64,000 nucleotides of DNA from JBFWQM01 sp050249455 (GCA_050249455.1 JBFWQM010000003.1:16306-80305), one strand, 5' to 3'. Numbered from the stretch's first letter, positions 16,527 to 28,053 are shown. The notes: generated by a model from the sequence alone, not told the origin. Numbers and translations: made by a program.

Positions 16527-18092
16527 TTACGACGCCGGCGGCAGGTCCACGGCAAACAGCCGCGCGCCGTCGCGGCCATGCAGGGTGACGGTCATCACGC
16601 CGGTCGCGCCGTCGACCGTCACCGTGCCGAACGTCTGCAGGCCATCGGACGGCGGCCGGTTCGGCGCGGCGCCGGGCTCCCGGTTGCGGAACATCACCTG
16701 CGGGCCGAACGTCGGGTCGAGGGTGCCGGGGCCGAAGGTGCCGGCGTGCAGCGGGCCGGCGACGAACTCCCAGAACGGGTCGAAGTCGGCGAACCGCGCC
16801 GCCGCGGGGTCGTAGCGGTGGGCGGCCGCGTAGTGCACGTCGGCGGTGAGCCACACCACGTTGCGCACGCCCATGACCTTGATGGCGTGCAGCAGCCTGG
16901 CGATCTCCAGCTCGCGGCCGAGCGGCGGACCGCCGTCGCCATTGGCAACCGCCTCGAAATCATGCGCGCCGTCGGCGACGACCAGGCCGATCGGCATGTC
17001 GGCGGCGATCACCTTCCAGGTCGCGGTGGAGGCGGCGAGCGCGCGGATCAGCCAGCTCACCTGATGACGCCCGAGGAACGCGGCGGCAGGATCCTCCGTC
17101 GCCTGGCGGTTCGGCGAGTTGGGGCCGCGGTAGCTGCGCATGTCGAGCATGAACACGTCGAGGTGCGGGCCGTAGGCGATGCGGCGATGGATGCGCCCGG
17201 GGTCGCGGGGATCGAGGCGGGTCGGCGTGAATTCCAGAAACGCCTGCCGCGCCCGTGCGGCGAGGACGTCGGCGCGCGTCTCCGCATAGCGGTCGTCGGC
17301 GATGCGCTGGCCGGGATACCAGTTGTTGCGCACCTCATGGTCGTCCCACTGGGCGATCACGGGCACCTCCGCGTTGAAGCGGCGGAACGGATCGTCGAGC
17401 AGGTTGTAGGCGTAGTTGCCGCGGAACTCGTCCAGCGTCTCGGCGACCTTGGCCTTGGCGGGGGTGACCAGGTTGCGCCACACCGTCCCGTCGTCCAGCG
17501 CCACCTCCGGCGCCAGCGGGCCGTCGGCGTAGACGTAGTCGCCCGAGTGGATGAAGAAGTCCAAGGCTTGCGCGCGCATCGCATCGAAGATCGTCATGCC
17601 GCCGCGCGCGACGTCGATGCCCCAGCCCTGGCCGACCATGTCGCCGGACCAGCCGAACCGCACGGTCCGCCGGTCCGCGGGGGCGGTCCGGAAGCGGCCG
17701 GACGCCGGCGCGCTCAGGGTGGTCAGGTCGCCGAGGTCCTGGAACCAGGCGCGGTAGAACACGTCCTGGCCGGCGGGCAGGCCGGCGAGGTCGACCCGCG
17801 CGGTGAAGCCGGTGTCGGCCACCGCCGCAGGCCCGACGACGCGCCGGCGTTCGGCAAACGACTCGGTCGTGGCGTACTCGACGATCAGCCGCGCCGGGCG
17901 GTCGGTGACGCTCCACACGATGCAGCCGGTTGCGGTGACGTCGCCGCTCATCGCGCCACCCGCGATCGACGGGCGCATCCGGTCGGATGCGACCACAGCG
18001 AAGGGCCGCAGCAGCGGCAGCGCCGTCCCGGCGGCCGCGGTGCGGAGCAGGCGGCGGCGGCCGATCTTCGTCCGGGCGGGGAAATCGGTCAT
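16527..18092 (-). CDS. phoD: PhoD-like alkaline phosphatase, Tat-exported
   Basis: A 521-aa PhoD-family phosphodiesterase/phosphatase. A Tat signal is present (GRRRLL at residues 11-16, followed by a hydrophobic run), so it folds in the cytoplasm and is exported. The N-terminal beta domain is followed by metallophosphatase motifs: WSGDMVGQGWG, FFIHSGDYVYADGP, QWDDHEVRNNWYPG and WLTADVHYAAAH, which supply the Fe/Ca ligands in characterised PhoD. It likely scavenges phosphate from phosphomono- or diesters. No obvious Pho box is visible. It is probably transcribed separately from the PepSY operon, 258 bases away. Confidence 0.92.
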   Translation of the reverse strand: MTDFPARTKIGRRRLLRTAAAGTALPLLRPFAVVASDRMRPSIAGGAMSGDVTATGCIVWSVTDRPARLIVEYATTESFAERRRVVGPAAVADTGFTARVDLAGLPAGQDVFYRAWFQDLGDLTTLSAPASGRFRTAPADRRTVRFGWSGDMVGQGWGIDVARGGMTIFDAMRAQALDFFIHSGDYVYADGPLAPEVALDDGTVWRNLVTPAKAKVAETLDEFRGNYAYNLLDDPFRRFNAEVPVIAQWDDHEVRNNWYPGQRIADDRYAETRADVLAARARQAFLEFTPTRLDPRDPGRIHRRIAYGPHLDVFMLDMRSYRGPNSPNRQATEDPAAAFLGRHQVSWLIRALAASTATWKVIAADMPIGLVVADGAHDFEAVANGDGGPPLGRELEIARLLHAIKVMGVRNVVWLTADVHYAAAHRYDPAAARFADFDPFWEFVAGPLHAGTFGPGTLDPTFGPQVMFRNREPGAAPNRPPSDGLQTFGTVTVDGATGVMTVTLHGRDGARLFAVDLPPAS

Positions 18093-18151
18093 GGGTGCGC
18101 GGGCAGGGTAGGTCCGGCCGATGACAGCGCCGCGACGGCGGGGCCTGACGG

Positions 18152-18388
18152 TCAGAGCGGCTTGAAGACGGCAGATTCCCGGACCGATTCGACGCCGTCA
18201 ATGGCGCGGACCGCATCCAACCTGGAACGCGGCCCGCGCGCGTTGACGATCAGGAAGCGGTCGCGGCGCTCGATCGCCTCGAGGCCGAGCGCTTCGAGCG
18301 CCGCGCAGACGCGGTCGATCTCTCCCGCCGCATCGCGGCCGATCCGGATCGTCAGCTCGACGACCGCGGCGTTCGCATCGTCCGCCAT
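18152..18388 (-). CDS. Small protein, possible I9-like subtilase inhibitor or chaperone
   Basis: A 78-aa protein I cannot assign to a named family with certainty. Its predicted order (strand VVELTIRI, helix AAGEIDRVCAALEALG, strand LEAIERRDR, strand FLIVNA, helix SRLDAVRAI, strand VESVRESAVF) fits the ferredoxin-like fold of subtilisin propeptides and free I9 inhibitors, and the tail GVESVRESAVFKPL resembles the I9 C-terminal segment that occupies the protease active site. It follows the S8 peptidase gene by 27 bases on the same strand. The inhibitor or folding role is inference from fold order and context. Confidence 0.6.
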   Translation of the reverse strand: MADDANAAVVELTIRIGRDAAGEIDRVCAALEALGLEAIERRDRFLIVNARGPRSRLDAVRAIDGVESVRESAVFKPL

Positions 18389-18415
18389 CGACCTCTCCCG
18401 ATTGGGCGCCCGGTT

Positions 18416-19753
18416 CTAAAGTGGGGCCTGCGCGAAGCCCTTGCCAACGTCGCGCGGCGGCGATCGCAGCGGCTTGACGAGCTGGAGGAGCCGCGCCCAC
18501 AGCGCCCAGCCGCGGTACTTGGGATCGCACTCGGCGATCAGCGCGGCGATGCCCGCGACGTGCGGGGTCGCCATGCTGGTGCCGCTCATCGTCGCGTAGC
18601 CGCCGCCCGGCGCGGCGGAGTGGATGTTGACCCCGGGCGCGGCGAGATCGACCTCCTGCCCGGTGTTCAGCCCGCCGCACGAGAAGCGGGCAGGCCGGTA
18701 GGCGGCGTCGACGGCGCCGACCGCGAGGATCGCCGGGCAGTTGGCGGGCGAGCCGATCGGCGCGATGCGGCCGGGCCGCTCGCTCTCGTTGCCGGCGGCG
18801 GCGACCACCAGCGAGCCGGCGTCGAGGCAAGCCTGGCCGATCTGCTCGTAGTCGTCGTTGGGGCTCTCGCCGATCCCGACCTGGGCGCCGAGCGACATCG
18901 AGATGACGGCGCAGCCCTCCGCCACGGCCCAGTCCATCCCGGCGATGATCGAGCGGTCGGTGCCGAAGCCGTCGTCGCCCAGCACCTTGCCCGCATAGAT
19001 CTCGGCGCCGTAGGCGACGCCGTAGCGCGGGCCGGACGACGGCTTTAGCGGGCCGCAGGCGGTGCCGACGCAATGCGTGCCGTGGCCATGCGTGTCGTCG
19101 GGCGAGCTGCGCGTCGCGAACAGCTTCTTGACGATCCGCCGGCCGCGGAAGTCGGGGTGGCGGTGGTCGAAGCCGGTGTCGAGGACGGCGACCTTGATGC
19201 CGGCGCCGGAAAGGCGCGTCTGGCCCGCCTTGATCGTGCGCACGCCCCACGTGACGGAAGGATCCGCCGCCGCGGCCTCGACGTCGCCCGGTGCACCCCC
19301 GTCCGCCATGCCGAGCAGCCGGTCGGCCAGCTCGTTGACCGCGTCGCGGTAGCCGCGCAGGTATGCCCGGTCGATGCTTTCTTCCGGCGCGGCCAGCGAC
19401 GGCATCGCGCCGTCGTCCGGCATGCCGAGCGCCCGGAAGCGGCGCTCCGGCCGGGTGTTGGCGACCATGCGGTCGTCGATCGCCGGCGCCAGCATGGCCT
19501 GCACCTGGTCGAACTGCTCGCGGACCACGGCGATCCCGAAGCGCTCGAAGTACTGGACGTCGGCGCCGCCGAAGTCGTTGGGCACCGCTTCGGCGCCGCG
19601 GAAGTCGGCGGAAGACGCCACCCGGACGCCGTCCTTCTCGAAGCGCTTGATCGCGGTCCCGGCGGCACCGCGGTGGAATCGGACGACATAGCCGAGCGGC
19701 GGCCGTGCCGCCGCCGAAGCCGCGGCGGCGGACCTGCGTGTCTGACGTGCCAT
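18416..19753 (-). CDS. S8 family subtilisin-like serine peptidase
   Basis: A 445-aa subtilase with an intact triad: Asp192 in VAVLDTGFDH, His224 in THGHGTHCVG, and Ser393 in MSGTSMATPHVAG; oxyanion Asn322 is in AAAGNES. Residues about 20-165 precede the catalytic domain and may act as a propeptide. No signal peptide or membrane segment is visible, so it looks intracellular. Start is the ATG at 19753 with ggggg seven bases ahead. It is followed on the same strand by a 78-aa inhibitor-like gene and is divergent from recO. Confidence 0.92.
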   Translation of the reverse strand: MARQTRRSAAAASAAARPPLGYVVRFHRGAAGTAIKRFEKDGVRVASSADFRGAEAVPNDFGGADVQYFERFGIAVVREQFDQVQAMLAPAIDDRMVANTRPERRFRALGMPDDGAMPSLAAPEESIDRAYLRGYRDAVNELADRLLGMADGGAPGDVEAAAADPSVTWGVRTIKAGQTRLSGAGIKVAVLDTGFDHRHPDFRGRRIVKKLFATRSSPDDTHGHGTHCVGTACGPLKPSSGPRYGVAYGAEIYAGKVLGDDGFGTDRSIIAGMDWAVAEGCAVISMSLGAQVGIGESPNDDYEQIGQACLDAGSLVVAAAGNESERPGRIAPIGSPANCPAILAVGAVDAAYRPARFSCGGLNTGQEVDLAAPGVNIHSAAPGGGYATMSGTSMATPHVAGIAALIAECDPKYRGWALWARLLQLVKPLRSPPRDVGKGFAQAPL

Positions 19754-19858
19754 ATTATCCCCCAATTGACCCCGTCTTCGGACGCCCCCCGGCATCCGGT
19801 ACGGGAACTCTATAGGGACAGGTCGTGAGCTGCCTAGGGCGACAAACGGCGCAAGGCG

Positions 19859-20606
19859 ATGCAGTGGTCGGCTGAGGGCATCGTCGTCGCGGTGCGCGCG
19901 CACGGCGAGACCTCGGCGGTCGTCGCCCTGCTGACCCGCGACCACGGACGCCATGCCGGGCTCGCCCGCGGCGGCGCCGGCCGGCGCGGCCGCGGCGTCT
20001 ACCAGGTCGGCAACGTGGTCGCGGCGACATGGCGGGCGCGGCTGGGCGAGCACCTCGGCACCTATGCGTGCGAGCTGGTGCGCGCCCATGCCGCCGACCT
20101 CCTGTCGGAGGCGCTGCCGCTGGCCGCGCTCAATGCCGTCGCGGCGGTGGTCGAGACGGCGCTGCCCGAGCGCGAGCCGCATCCGGCGCTCTATGACGCG
20201 ACGCTGGCGATGGTGGCGGCGCTGCACGAGCCGGGCTGGGCGCCCGCCTACGTGCGCTGGGAGGTCGCGCTGCTGGCCGAGCTCGGCTTCGGTCTCGACC
20301 TCGCGGCCTGCGCGCTGACCGGGGCGGCCGCCGACCTCGCCTATGTCTCGCCGCGCACCGGGCGAGCGGTCTCGCGGGCGGCGGCGGCGCCGTACCGCGA
20401 CCGCCTGCTGGCTTTGCCGCCGTTCCTGGCGGACGCCGCCGCCGCGGCGACCCCGGCGGCGGTTCGCGACGGACTGGCGCTGACCGGGCACTTTCTCGAC
20501 CGTGACGTGTTTGCGGCGCACGGCCGCACGGCGCCGGCGGCGCGCGACCGACTCGTTGATGGACTCAGGCGTCTGGCTACTATATCTGGACGCATGGACG
20601 TACCGC

Positions 20607-20617
<11 letters not shown>
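19859..20617 (+). CDS. recO: DNA repair protein RecO
   Basis: Loads RecA onto SSB-coated DNA with RecR in the RecFOR recombination pathway. The 252-aa protein has the OB-fold N-terminus (MQWSAEGIVVAVRAHGETSAVVALLTRDHGRHAGLARG, of which the GET and HG turns are typical) and a helical C-terminal domain. I see no zinc-binding cysteine quartet. parC starts inside its last 11 bases. In relatives recO follows era directly. Confidence 0.9.
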
Positions 20618-22844
<2,227 letters not shown>

Positions 22845-22969
22845 CGGGTAGTTGATCAGCGCGGTTGGCTGCCACGCTGGCGCGACGGGCGGCGCTCCGC
22901 TAGAAGACCGCCGCGAATTCAAGGCGCAAGAAGGCGGCGTGGCCGCCGGCGCCACCGCAGGAGTTTGGC

Positions 22970-23518
22970 TTGCACGTCATTGCCGCTTTCGTGCGCGCGG
23001 TCGACCGTTGCAACGACTGGCTTGGCCGTTACCTCGCGTGGCTGATCCTGGGCAGCGTGCTGGTGTGCGCGCTGACCGCGATCCTGCGCTACGGGTTCAA
23101 CGTCGGCTTCGTCTGGATGCAGGAGCTGTACGTCGTCCTGTTCGCGGTGAACTTCACCTTGGCGGCGGGCTTCACCTACGCGCGCAACCAGCATGTCCGC
23201 GTCGATATCTTCAGCACGCGGATGAGCGAGCGCACGCGCGCCTGGATCGAGGCCCTGGGGTTCGTGTTCCTGATGCTGCCGTGGCTGGTGGCGATCCTCT
23301 ACGCCGCCTGGCCGTTCGTCGGCCTGTCATGGCGGATCCTGGAATCCTCCGGCAGTCCCGGCGGCTTGCCGGGGTTCTTCCTGGTCAAGTCCGCGATCCC
23401 GCTGTTCTGCCTGGTGCTGGGCCTGCAGGGGCTGGCCTCCTGCGGGCGCAGCGCGCTGGTCCTCGCCGGCCGCCGCGACCTTCTGGCGCCGCGCGACGGC
23501 GCGGCAGCCGCCGGCTGA
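22970..23518 (+). CDS. dctQ: TRAP transporter small permease (DctQ)
   Basis: A 182-aa membrane protein with four predicted helices, the small subunit of a tripartite ATP-independent periplasmic transporter. The LILGSVLVCALTAILRYGFN, WMQELYVVLFAVNFTLAAGF and ARNQHVRVDIF segments fit the family. It appears to start at a TTG at 22970, seven bases after aggag; there is no better ATG nearby. The large permease gene follows 10 bases on. Confidence 0.9.
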   Translation: MHVIAAFVRAVDRCNDWLGRYLAWLILGSVLVCALTAILRYGFNVGFVWMQELYVVLFAVNFTLAAGFTYARNQHVRVDIFSTRMSERTRAWIEALGFVFLMLPWLVAILYAAWPFVGLSWRILESSGSPGGLPGFFLVKSAIPLFCLVLGLQGLASCGRSALVLAGRRDLLAPRDGAAAAG

Positions 23519-23528
23519 GACGCCGGCG

Positions 23529-25010
23529 ATGTCGAGCGCGCTGATCGGGGAGCTGTTTAGCGGCGCGCTGCTCGTCATCGTCTGCTTCGTCCTGATCGCC
23601 GGCTATCCGGTGGCGTTCAGCCTGGCCGGCACCTCGCTGATCGTCGCCGGGCTGGCCTGGCTGTTCGGCGCCTTCGACTTCTCCATCCTGCACGGCATCG
23701 CCTCGCGCTATTTCGGCGTGATGCTGAACGAGGTCCTGGTGGCCGTGCCGCTGTTCGTCTTCATGGGCATGGTGCTGGAGCGGTCGGGCATCGCGGAGGA
23801 CCTCCTGACCACGATGGGGCAGCTCTTCGGCAAGCTGCGGGGCGGCCTCGGCTATTCGGTGGTGCTGGTCGGTGCGCTGCTGGCCGCCTCCACTGGCGTC
23901 GTCGGCGCGACGGTGGTCACGATGGGGCTGATCAGCCTGCCGGCGATGACGCGCGCCGGCTACGACCCGAAGATCTCGACCGGGGTCATCTGCGCCTCGT
24001 CCACCCTGGCCCAGATCATCCCGCCGTCGACCGTGCTGATCTTCGTCGGCGACATGCTGCAGGGGATCAACCAGACCGCGCAGCTCAAGCGCGGCAACTT
24101 CGCGCCGGAGCCGGTCTCGGTCGGCGACCTGTTCGCCGGCGCGCTGCTGCCGGGGCTGCTGCTCGTCGGGCTCTATGCGTCGTGGGTCTTCATCCGCAGC
24201 GTCATGGATCCCGCCTCGATGCCGGCCCTGACGCTGTCGCCGGCGGAGCGGCGCAGCCTCTTCCGCCGGGTCGCCACGGCGCTGGCGCCGCCGCTCCTCC
24301 TCATCCTCGCCGTGCTGGGCAGCATCCTGGCCGGCGTCGCGACGCCGACCGAGTCCGCTTCGATCGGCGCCCTGGGGGCACTGATCCTGGCGATGGTCAA
24401 GCGCCGCTATAGCCATGCGATGCTGCGCGAGGCGGTGGTCAGCACGACGCTGACCAGCTCGATGATCTTCGTCATCCTACTTGGCGCGTCGGTGTTCTCG
24501 CTGGTGTTCCGGGGGCTCGGCGGCGAGGCGATGGTGGAGGATTTCCTGGCCGGCATGCCGGGCGGCGCGTTCGGCGCGATGCTGTTCGTGATGCTGGTGA
24601 TGTTCGTGCTCGGGTTCTTCCTCGACACGTTCGAGATCATCTTCATCGTGCTGCCGATCTGCGGCGTGCCATTGCTGGTGCTCGGCATTGATCCGATCTG
24701 GTTCGGCGTGATGATCGGCATGGTGCTGCAGACCAGCTTCCTGACGCCGCCGTTCGGCTTCACGCTGTTCTACATGCGAAACATCGCGCCGGACTCGGTG
24801 CCGACCAGCGCGATCTGGCGCGGCGCGATGCCGTTCGTGGCGCTGCAGCTGGTCGGCCTGGCGGCGCTGTGGAACTACCACGGGCTGGCGACGTGGCTGC
24901 CGAATGCGATCTTCCGCGCGCCCGCCGCCGTCGAGATCGCGCCGCCGCCGCCGCTGCCGCCGGAAACCGACCAGCCCGAGCAGGACCCGGGCGACGCACC
25001 CCCGCCGTAA
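23529..25010 (+). CDS. dctM: TRAP transporter large permease (DctM)
   Basis: Twelve-helix permease that couples an ion gradient to solute uptake. At 493 aa it exceeds the usual 425-440, partly because of an inserted stretch (DMLQGINQTAQLKRGNFAPE) and a proline/acidic-rich C-terminal tail (from about residue 465: APAAVEIAPPPPLPPETD). This long form is typical of TakP/mannitol-chloroaromatic-type TRAP systems. The binding protein gene is immediately downstream but on the other strand. Confidence 0.93.
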   Translation: MSSALIGELFSGALLVIVCFVLIAGYPVAFSLAGTSLIVAGLAWLFGAFDFSILHGIASRYFGVMLNEVLVAVPLFVFMGMVLERSGIAEDLLTTMGQLFGKLRGGLGYSVVLVGALLAASTGVVGATVVTMGLISLPAMTRAGYDPKISTGVICASSTLAQIIPPSTVLIFVGDMLQGINQTAQLKRGNFAPEPVSVGDLFAGALLPGLLLVGLYASWVFIRSVMDPASMPALTLSPAERRSLFRRVATALAPPLLLILAVLGSILAGVATPTESASIGALGALILAMVKRRYSHAMLREAVVSTTLTSSMIFVILLGASVFSLVFRGLGGEAMVEDFLAGMPGGAFGAMLFVMLVMFVLGFFLDTFEIIFIVLPICGVPLLVLGIDPIWFGVMIGMVLQTSFLTPPFGFTLFYMRNIAPDSVPTSAIWRGAMPFVALQLVGLAALWNYHGLATWLPNAIFRAPAAVEIAPPPPLPPETDQPEQDPGDAPPP

Positions 25011-25049
25011 ATCTGCCGCACCGGCCCCGGCCGGCGCGGCGCCTGGCGT

Positions 25050-26165
25050 TCAGAGATACTTGAACGACAGCGTGCGCGCGTTCAGGTACGCCTGCTCCGC
25101 ATTGCGGGTATAGGGCAGCAGCAGGGTCCGCGCCTTGATGTAGGAATCGAAGATCTTCTTGCCGATGGCGTCGGCCTTCTCGCGTTCTTCGGCCATGACC
25201 TCGCCGGAGGCGTTGCCGAAGGATGTCAGGAGCTCGTTGGAGACGCGGCGGATAGCGATGCCGTGGCGGGTGCGCAGGGTCTCGGCGGCTTCCGCGGAGC
25301 GGGCGTTGAACTCGGCCAGCGTGTCGTCGTGGCCCTGCTGCGCGGCCGAGGCGACGATCTGCTTCAGGTCGTCGGGCAGCGCGTCGTACTTGCGCTTGTC
25401 GACCATGAGCTGCAGCGCGGTCGAGGGCTCTTGGAAGCCGGGGCTGTAGTAGAACTTCGCGACCTGGTGGAAGCCGAACGCGAGGTCGTTGTAGGGTCCG
25501 ACCCACTCCGTGGCGTCGATCGTGCCGGACTGCAGCGCGGCGAAGATCTCGCCGCCGGGCAGCAGGACGACAGTGGCGCCGAGCTTCTTGATCACCTCGC
25601 CGCCGAGGCCGGGCATGCGCTTCTTCAGGCCCTTGTAGTCTTCGGCGGTGCGCATCTCCTTGCGGTACCAGCCGAGCGCCTGGGTGCCGGTGTTGCCCAC
25701 CGCGAACGCCTTCAGGTTGAACGGTGCGTAGAGCTCGTCCCACAGCTCCTGGCCGCCCATGTAGTGCAGCCAGGCGATGTGCTCGCCGGCGGTGAAGCCG
25801 AACGGCACCGCGGCGAAGAACGCGGCTTGGCGATGCTTGCCGAGGTGGTAGTAGGACGCGTCATGTCCCATCTCGGCGGTGCCGTTGGACACCGCGTCGA
25901 AGCACTGCAGCGCCGGGACCAGCTCGCCCGCCGAATAGACCTTCACCGTCAGCCGCCCGCCCGACATCGTGCCGATGCGCTGGGCGACGCGCTCGGCGCC
26001 GGTCCCGAGGCCGGGGAAGTTCTTCGGCCAGCTCGTCACCATCCGCCATTCCATCCGGCCCTGCGAGATCGCCGGGGCGGGGAAGGCGGCGGCGGCCGTG
26101 GCGGCGGCGCCGGCGGTGGCCGCGGTCCTCAGGAAGGCGCGGCGCTGGATCGGGTTCTTCGGCAT
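25050..26165 (-). CDS. dctP: TRAP transporter substrate-binding protein (DctP, TakP-like)
   Basis: A 371-aa periplasmic binding protein with a Tat-type signal (QRRAFLRT at residues 7-14, then an Ala-rich hydrophobic region). The mature start WRMVTSWPKNFPGLGTGAER and the GGEIFAALQSGTIDATEWVGP segment resemble TakP, the 2-oxo-acid binding protein of Rhodobacter, so short 2-oxo or organic acids are plausible ligands. It is tail-to-tail with dctM, an unusual arrangement, because binding protein and permease genes are normally co-transcribed. Confidence 0.92.
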   Translation of the reverse strand: MPKNPIQRRAFLRTAATAGAAATAAAAFPAPAISQGRMEWRMVTSWPKNFPGLGTGAERVAQRIGTMSGGRLTVKVYSAGELVPALQCFDAVSNGTAEMGHDASYYHLGKHRQAAFFAAVPFGFTAGEHIAWLHYMGGQELWDELYAPFNLKAFAVGNTGTQALGWYRKEMRTAEDYKGLKKRMPGLGGEVIKKLGATVVLLPGGEIFAALQSGTIDATEWVGPYNDLAFGFHQVAKFYYSPGFQEPSTALQLMVDKRKYDALPDDLKQIVASAAQQGHDDTLAEFNARSAEAAETLRTRHGIAIRRVSNELLTSFGNASGEVMAEEREKADAIGKKIFDSYIKARTLLLPYTRNAEQAYLNARTLSFKYL

Positions 26166-26238
26166 GAGCGGGCTCCGGTCGGCATGGTCCGGCGCGCGGC
26201 AACGCGCCGGCGCCTTATGCGTTCGACATTAATGCAGG

Positions 26239-26982
26239 TCAGTCGGATTCGTCGATTGCGGTCCAGCCGTCGGGGCCGAGCCGCTCCAGCGGGCGGAAGC
26301 GGGTCTTGTAGGCCATCTTGCCGCTGTCGGCGATCCAATATCCCAGGTAGACGTAGGGCCGGCCCGAGGCGCGGGCGAGTTCGACCAGGTGCAGAATCAT
26401 GAAGCTGCCCAGGCTGCGCGCCGGCTCGTCGGCCTCGAAGAAGCTGTAGACGGCCGAGTACGAGTCGTCGAGCCGGTCGGCGAGCATGCCGGCAACCAGC
26501 CGGCCGTCGCCGTCGCGGTATTCGATCAGCTGCGAATCGATCGGCGATTCCTCGACCATCGCCCGGTAGTCGGCGAACGACATCGACGACATGTCGCCGC
26601 CGCCGTGGCGCGACCGCTGGTAGCGGGCGAACAGGCGGTACTGCTCCATCGACGCCATCGCCGCCATCTCCTGCCGGGCGAGGTCGGCGTTGCGGACCAG
26701 GAGGCGGCGCTGCGTCCGGCTGGGCAGGAAATCGGCGACCCGGATGCGGACCGGGATGCAGGCGCTGCACGACGGGCAGGCCGGGCGGTAGGCGAGGCCG
26801 TGGCTGCGCCGGAAGCCGGCGCGCGACAGGCGTTCGTAGAAGGGCTGGGCGTTGGGGCCGGACAGGTCGGTGACGACCTTGCGCTCGATCCGTCCTGCGA
26901 CGTACGGGCAGGGCAAAGCACGGGTCCCGAAGAAGAACCGCTGCGGCCGCGTCAGGGATTGGTCGACGCCCATTCTGGTCAA
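26239..26982 (-). CDS. bpt: Aspartate/glutamate leucyltransferase (N-end rule, Bpt)
   Basis: Transfers leucine from Leu-tRNA to N-terminal Asp or Glu of proteins, marking them for ClpS-ClpAP degradation. The 247-aa protein has the ATE/Bpt signature: Cys25 in LPCPYVAGR and the CPSCSAC cluster (Cys69, Cys72, Cys75) followed by IPVRIRV, then a GNAT-like C-terminal half with YVYLGYWI. The alphaproteobacterial context supports Bpt over a eukaryotic-like arginyltransferase. It stands alone between the TRAP genes and motB. Confidence 0.93.
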   Translation of the reverse strand: MTRMGVDQSLTRPQRFFFGTRALPCPYVAGRIERKVVTDLSGPNAQPFYERLSRAGFRRSHGLAYRPACPSCSACIPVRIRVADFLPSRTQRRLLVRNADLARQEMAAMASMEQYRLFARYQRSRHGGGDMSSMSFADYRAMVEESPIDSQLIEYRDGDGRLVAGMLADRLDDSYSAVYSFFEADEPARSLGSFMILHLVELARASGRPYVYLGYWIADSGKMAYKTRFRPLERLGPDGWTAIDESD

Positions 26983-27072
26983 CGCTCGTTGCCGGTCTGT
27001 GCCGGGTCGGATCCGACCTTGCGGGCAAAATATAATACGTCGGCGGCGGCCCCGCCAACCGGGGCGGGCGGC

Positions 27073-28038
27073 TCAGCGCACCCGCGGCCCCGACCAGTCC
27101 CGGCGGACCTCGGGTCGCTGCGCGGGCGCGGCCGCGCCGTTGCCGCCGGCGGCGCCCTTGGCGACGGCGTCGCGGATCAGCACGATGCTGATGCGCCGGT
27201 TCTGCGGGTCGGTCGGGTTCTCGGGCGTCAGCGGCTCGGTATCGGCGCGTCCCACCACGCGGCTGATGCGCGCGGCGGGCACGCCGTCCTCCATCAGCTC
27301 GCGTCGGCTGGCGTGGGCGCGGTCGCTGGACAGCTCCCAGTTGCCGTAGCTGGCGCCGACCGAGGACCGGAACGGGGTCGCGTCGGTGTGGCCGGAGATC
27401 GACAGCTTGTTCGGCATGGTCTGGACCACCTTGGCGACCTGGGCGAGCAGCTTGCGGGTGCGGTCGAACATCTTGACCGAGCCGGAGGGGAACATCGGCT
27501 GGCCGTCGCGGTCGACGAGCTGGATGCGCAGCCCTTCCGGCGTCTGGTCGATCAGCAGGTTCTTCGCCAGCCCCTTGAGGTCGGGGTCCTTCTCGATCGC
27601 CTCGCGCAGCTCCTTCTCCTTCTCCTTGAACAGCTCCTCCTCGCGCTGGGCGATGGCCTCGTCCATCTCCTGCTTGGTCAGGTCGGGCTTCTCGGTCGAG
27701 TCCTTGTCGCCGTCGCCGGAAGTCGGCTTCAGCTCGATGGTGACGGAGGGCGGCGAGTTTCGCGACACCAGCGCCCCCGGCGAGGAGATCGTCTGGCCGC
27801 CGAGGATGCCGCCGGCGCCGCTCTTGGAGGTCGAGGCGGTGGCCGGCGCGAAGTAGTCGGAGATGCCCTTCTTCTGGTCCTCGCTGGTGGCGTTGAGCAG
27901 CCACAGCAGCAGGAAGAACGCCATCATCGCCGTCACGAAGTCGGCGTAGGCGACCTTCCACGCGCCGCCATGGTGGCCGTGGCCGCCCTTCTTGACCTTC
28001 TTGATGATGATGGTCGCAGCGGCGTTCCTGGCGGCCAT
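27073..28038 (-). CDS. motB: Flagellar motor stator protein MotB
   Basis: Anchors the stator to peptidoglycan and supplies the proton-binding Asp of the motor channel. The 321-aa protein has a basic N-terminus (IIIKKVKKGGHGHHGG), a single membrane helix (about residues 31-49) with Asp33 in YADFVTAMMAF, a long Glu/Lys-rich periplasmic linker, and an OmpA-like peptidoglycan-binding domain (about 165-300) containing SISGHTDATPF. It follows motA by 15 bases. No other flagellar structural gene is beside it. Confidence 0.95.
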   Translation of the reverse strand: MAARNAAATIIIKKVKKGGHGHHGGAWKVAYADFVTAMMAFFLLLWLLNATSEDQKKGISDYFAPATASTSKSGAGGILGGQTISSPGALVSRNSPPSVTIELKPTSGDGDKDSTEKPDLTKQEMDEAIAQREEELFKEKEKELREAIEKDPDLKGLAKNLLIDQTPEGLRIQLVDRDGQPMFPSGSVKMFDRTRKLLAQVAKVVQTMPNKLSISGHTDATPFRSSVGASYGNWELSSDRAHASRRELMEDGVPAARISRVVGRADTEPLTPENPTDPQNRRISIVLIRDAVAKGAAGGNGAAAPAQRPEVRRDWSGPRVR

Positions 28039-28053
28039 GACGGCAGCGCTCCG

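Noticed and set aside
25015..25040. Terminator hairpin between dctM and dctP
   Set aside because: gccgc/gcggc with an inner ccgg pairing exists, but the stretch is short, all G/C and has no T tract, so chance pairing is likely.
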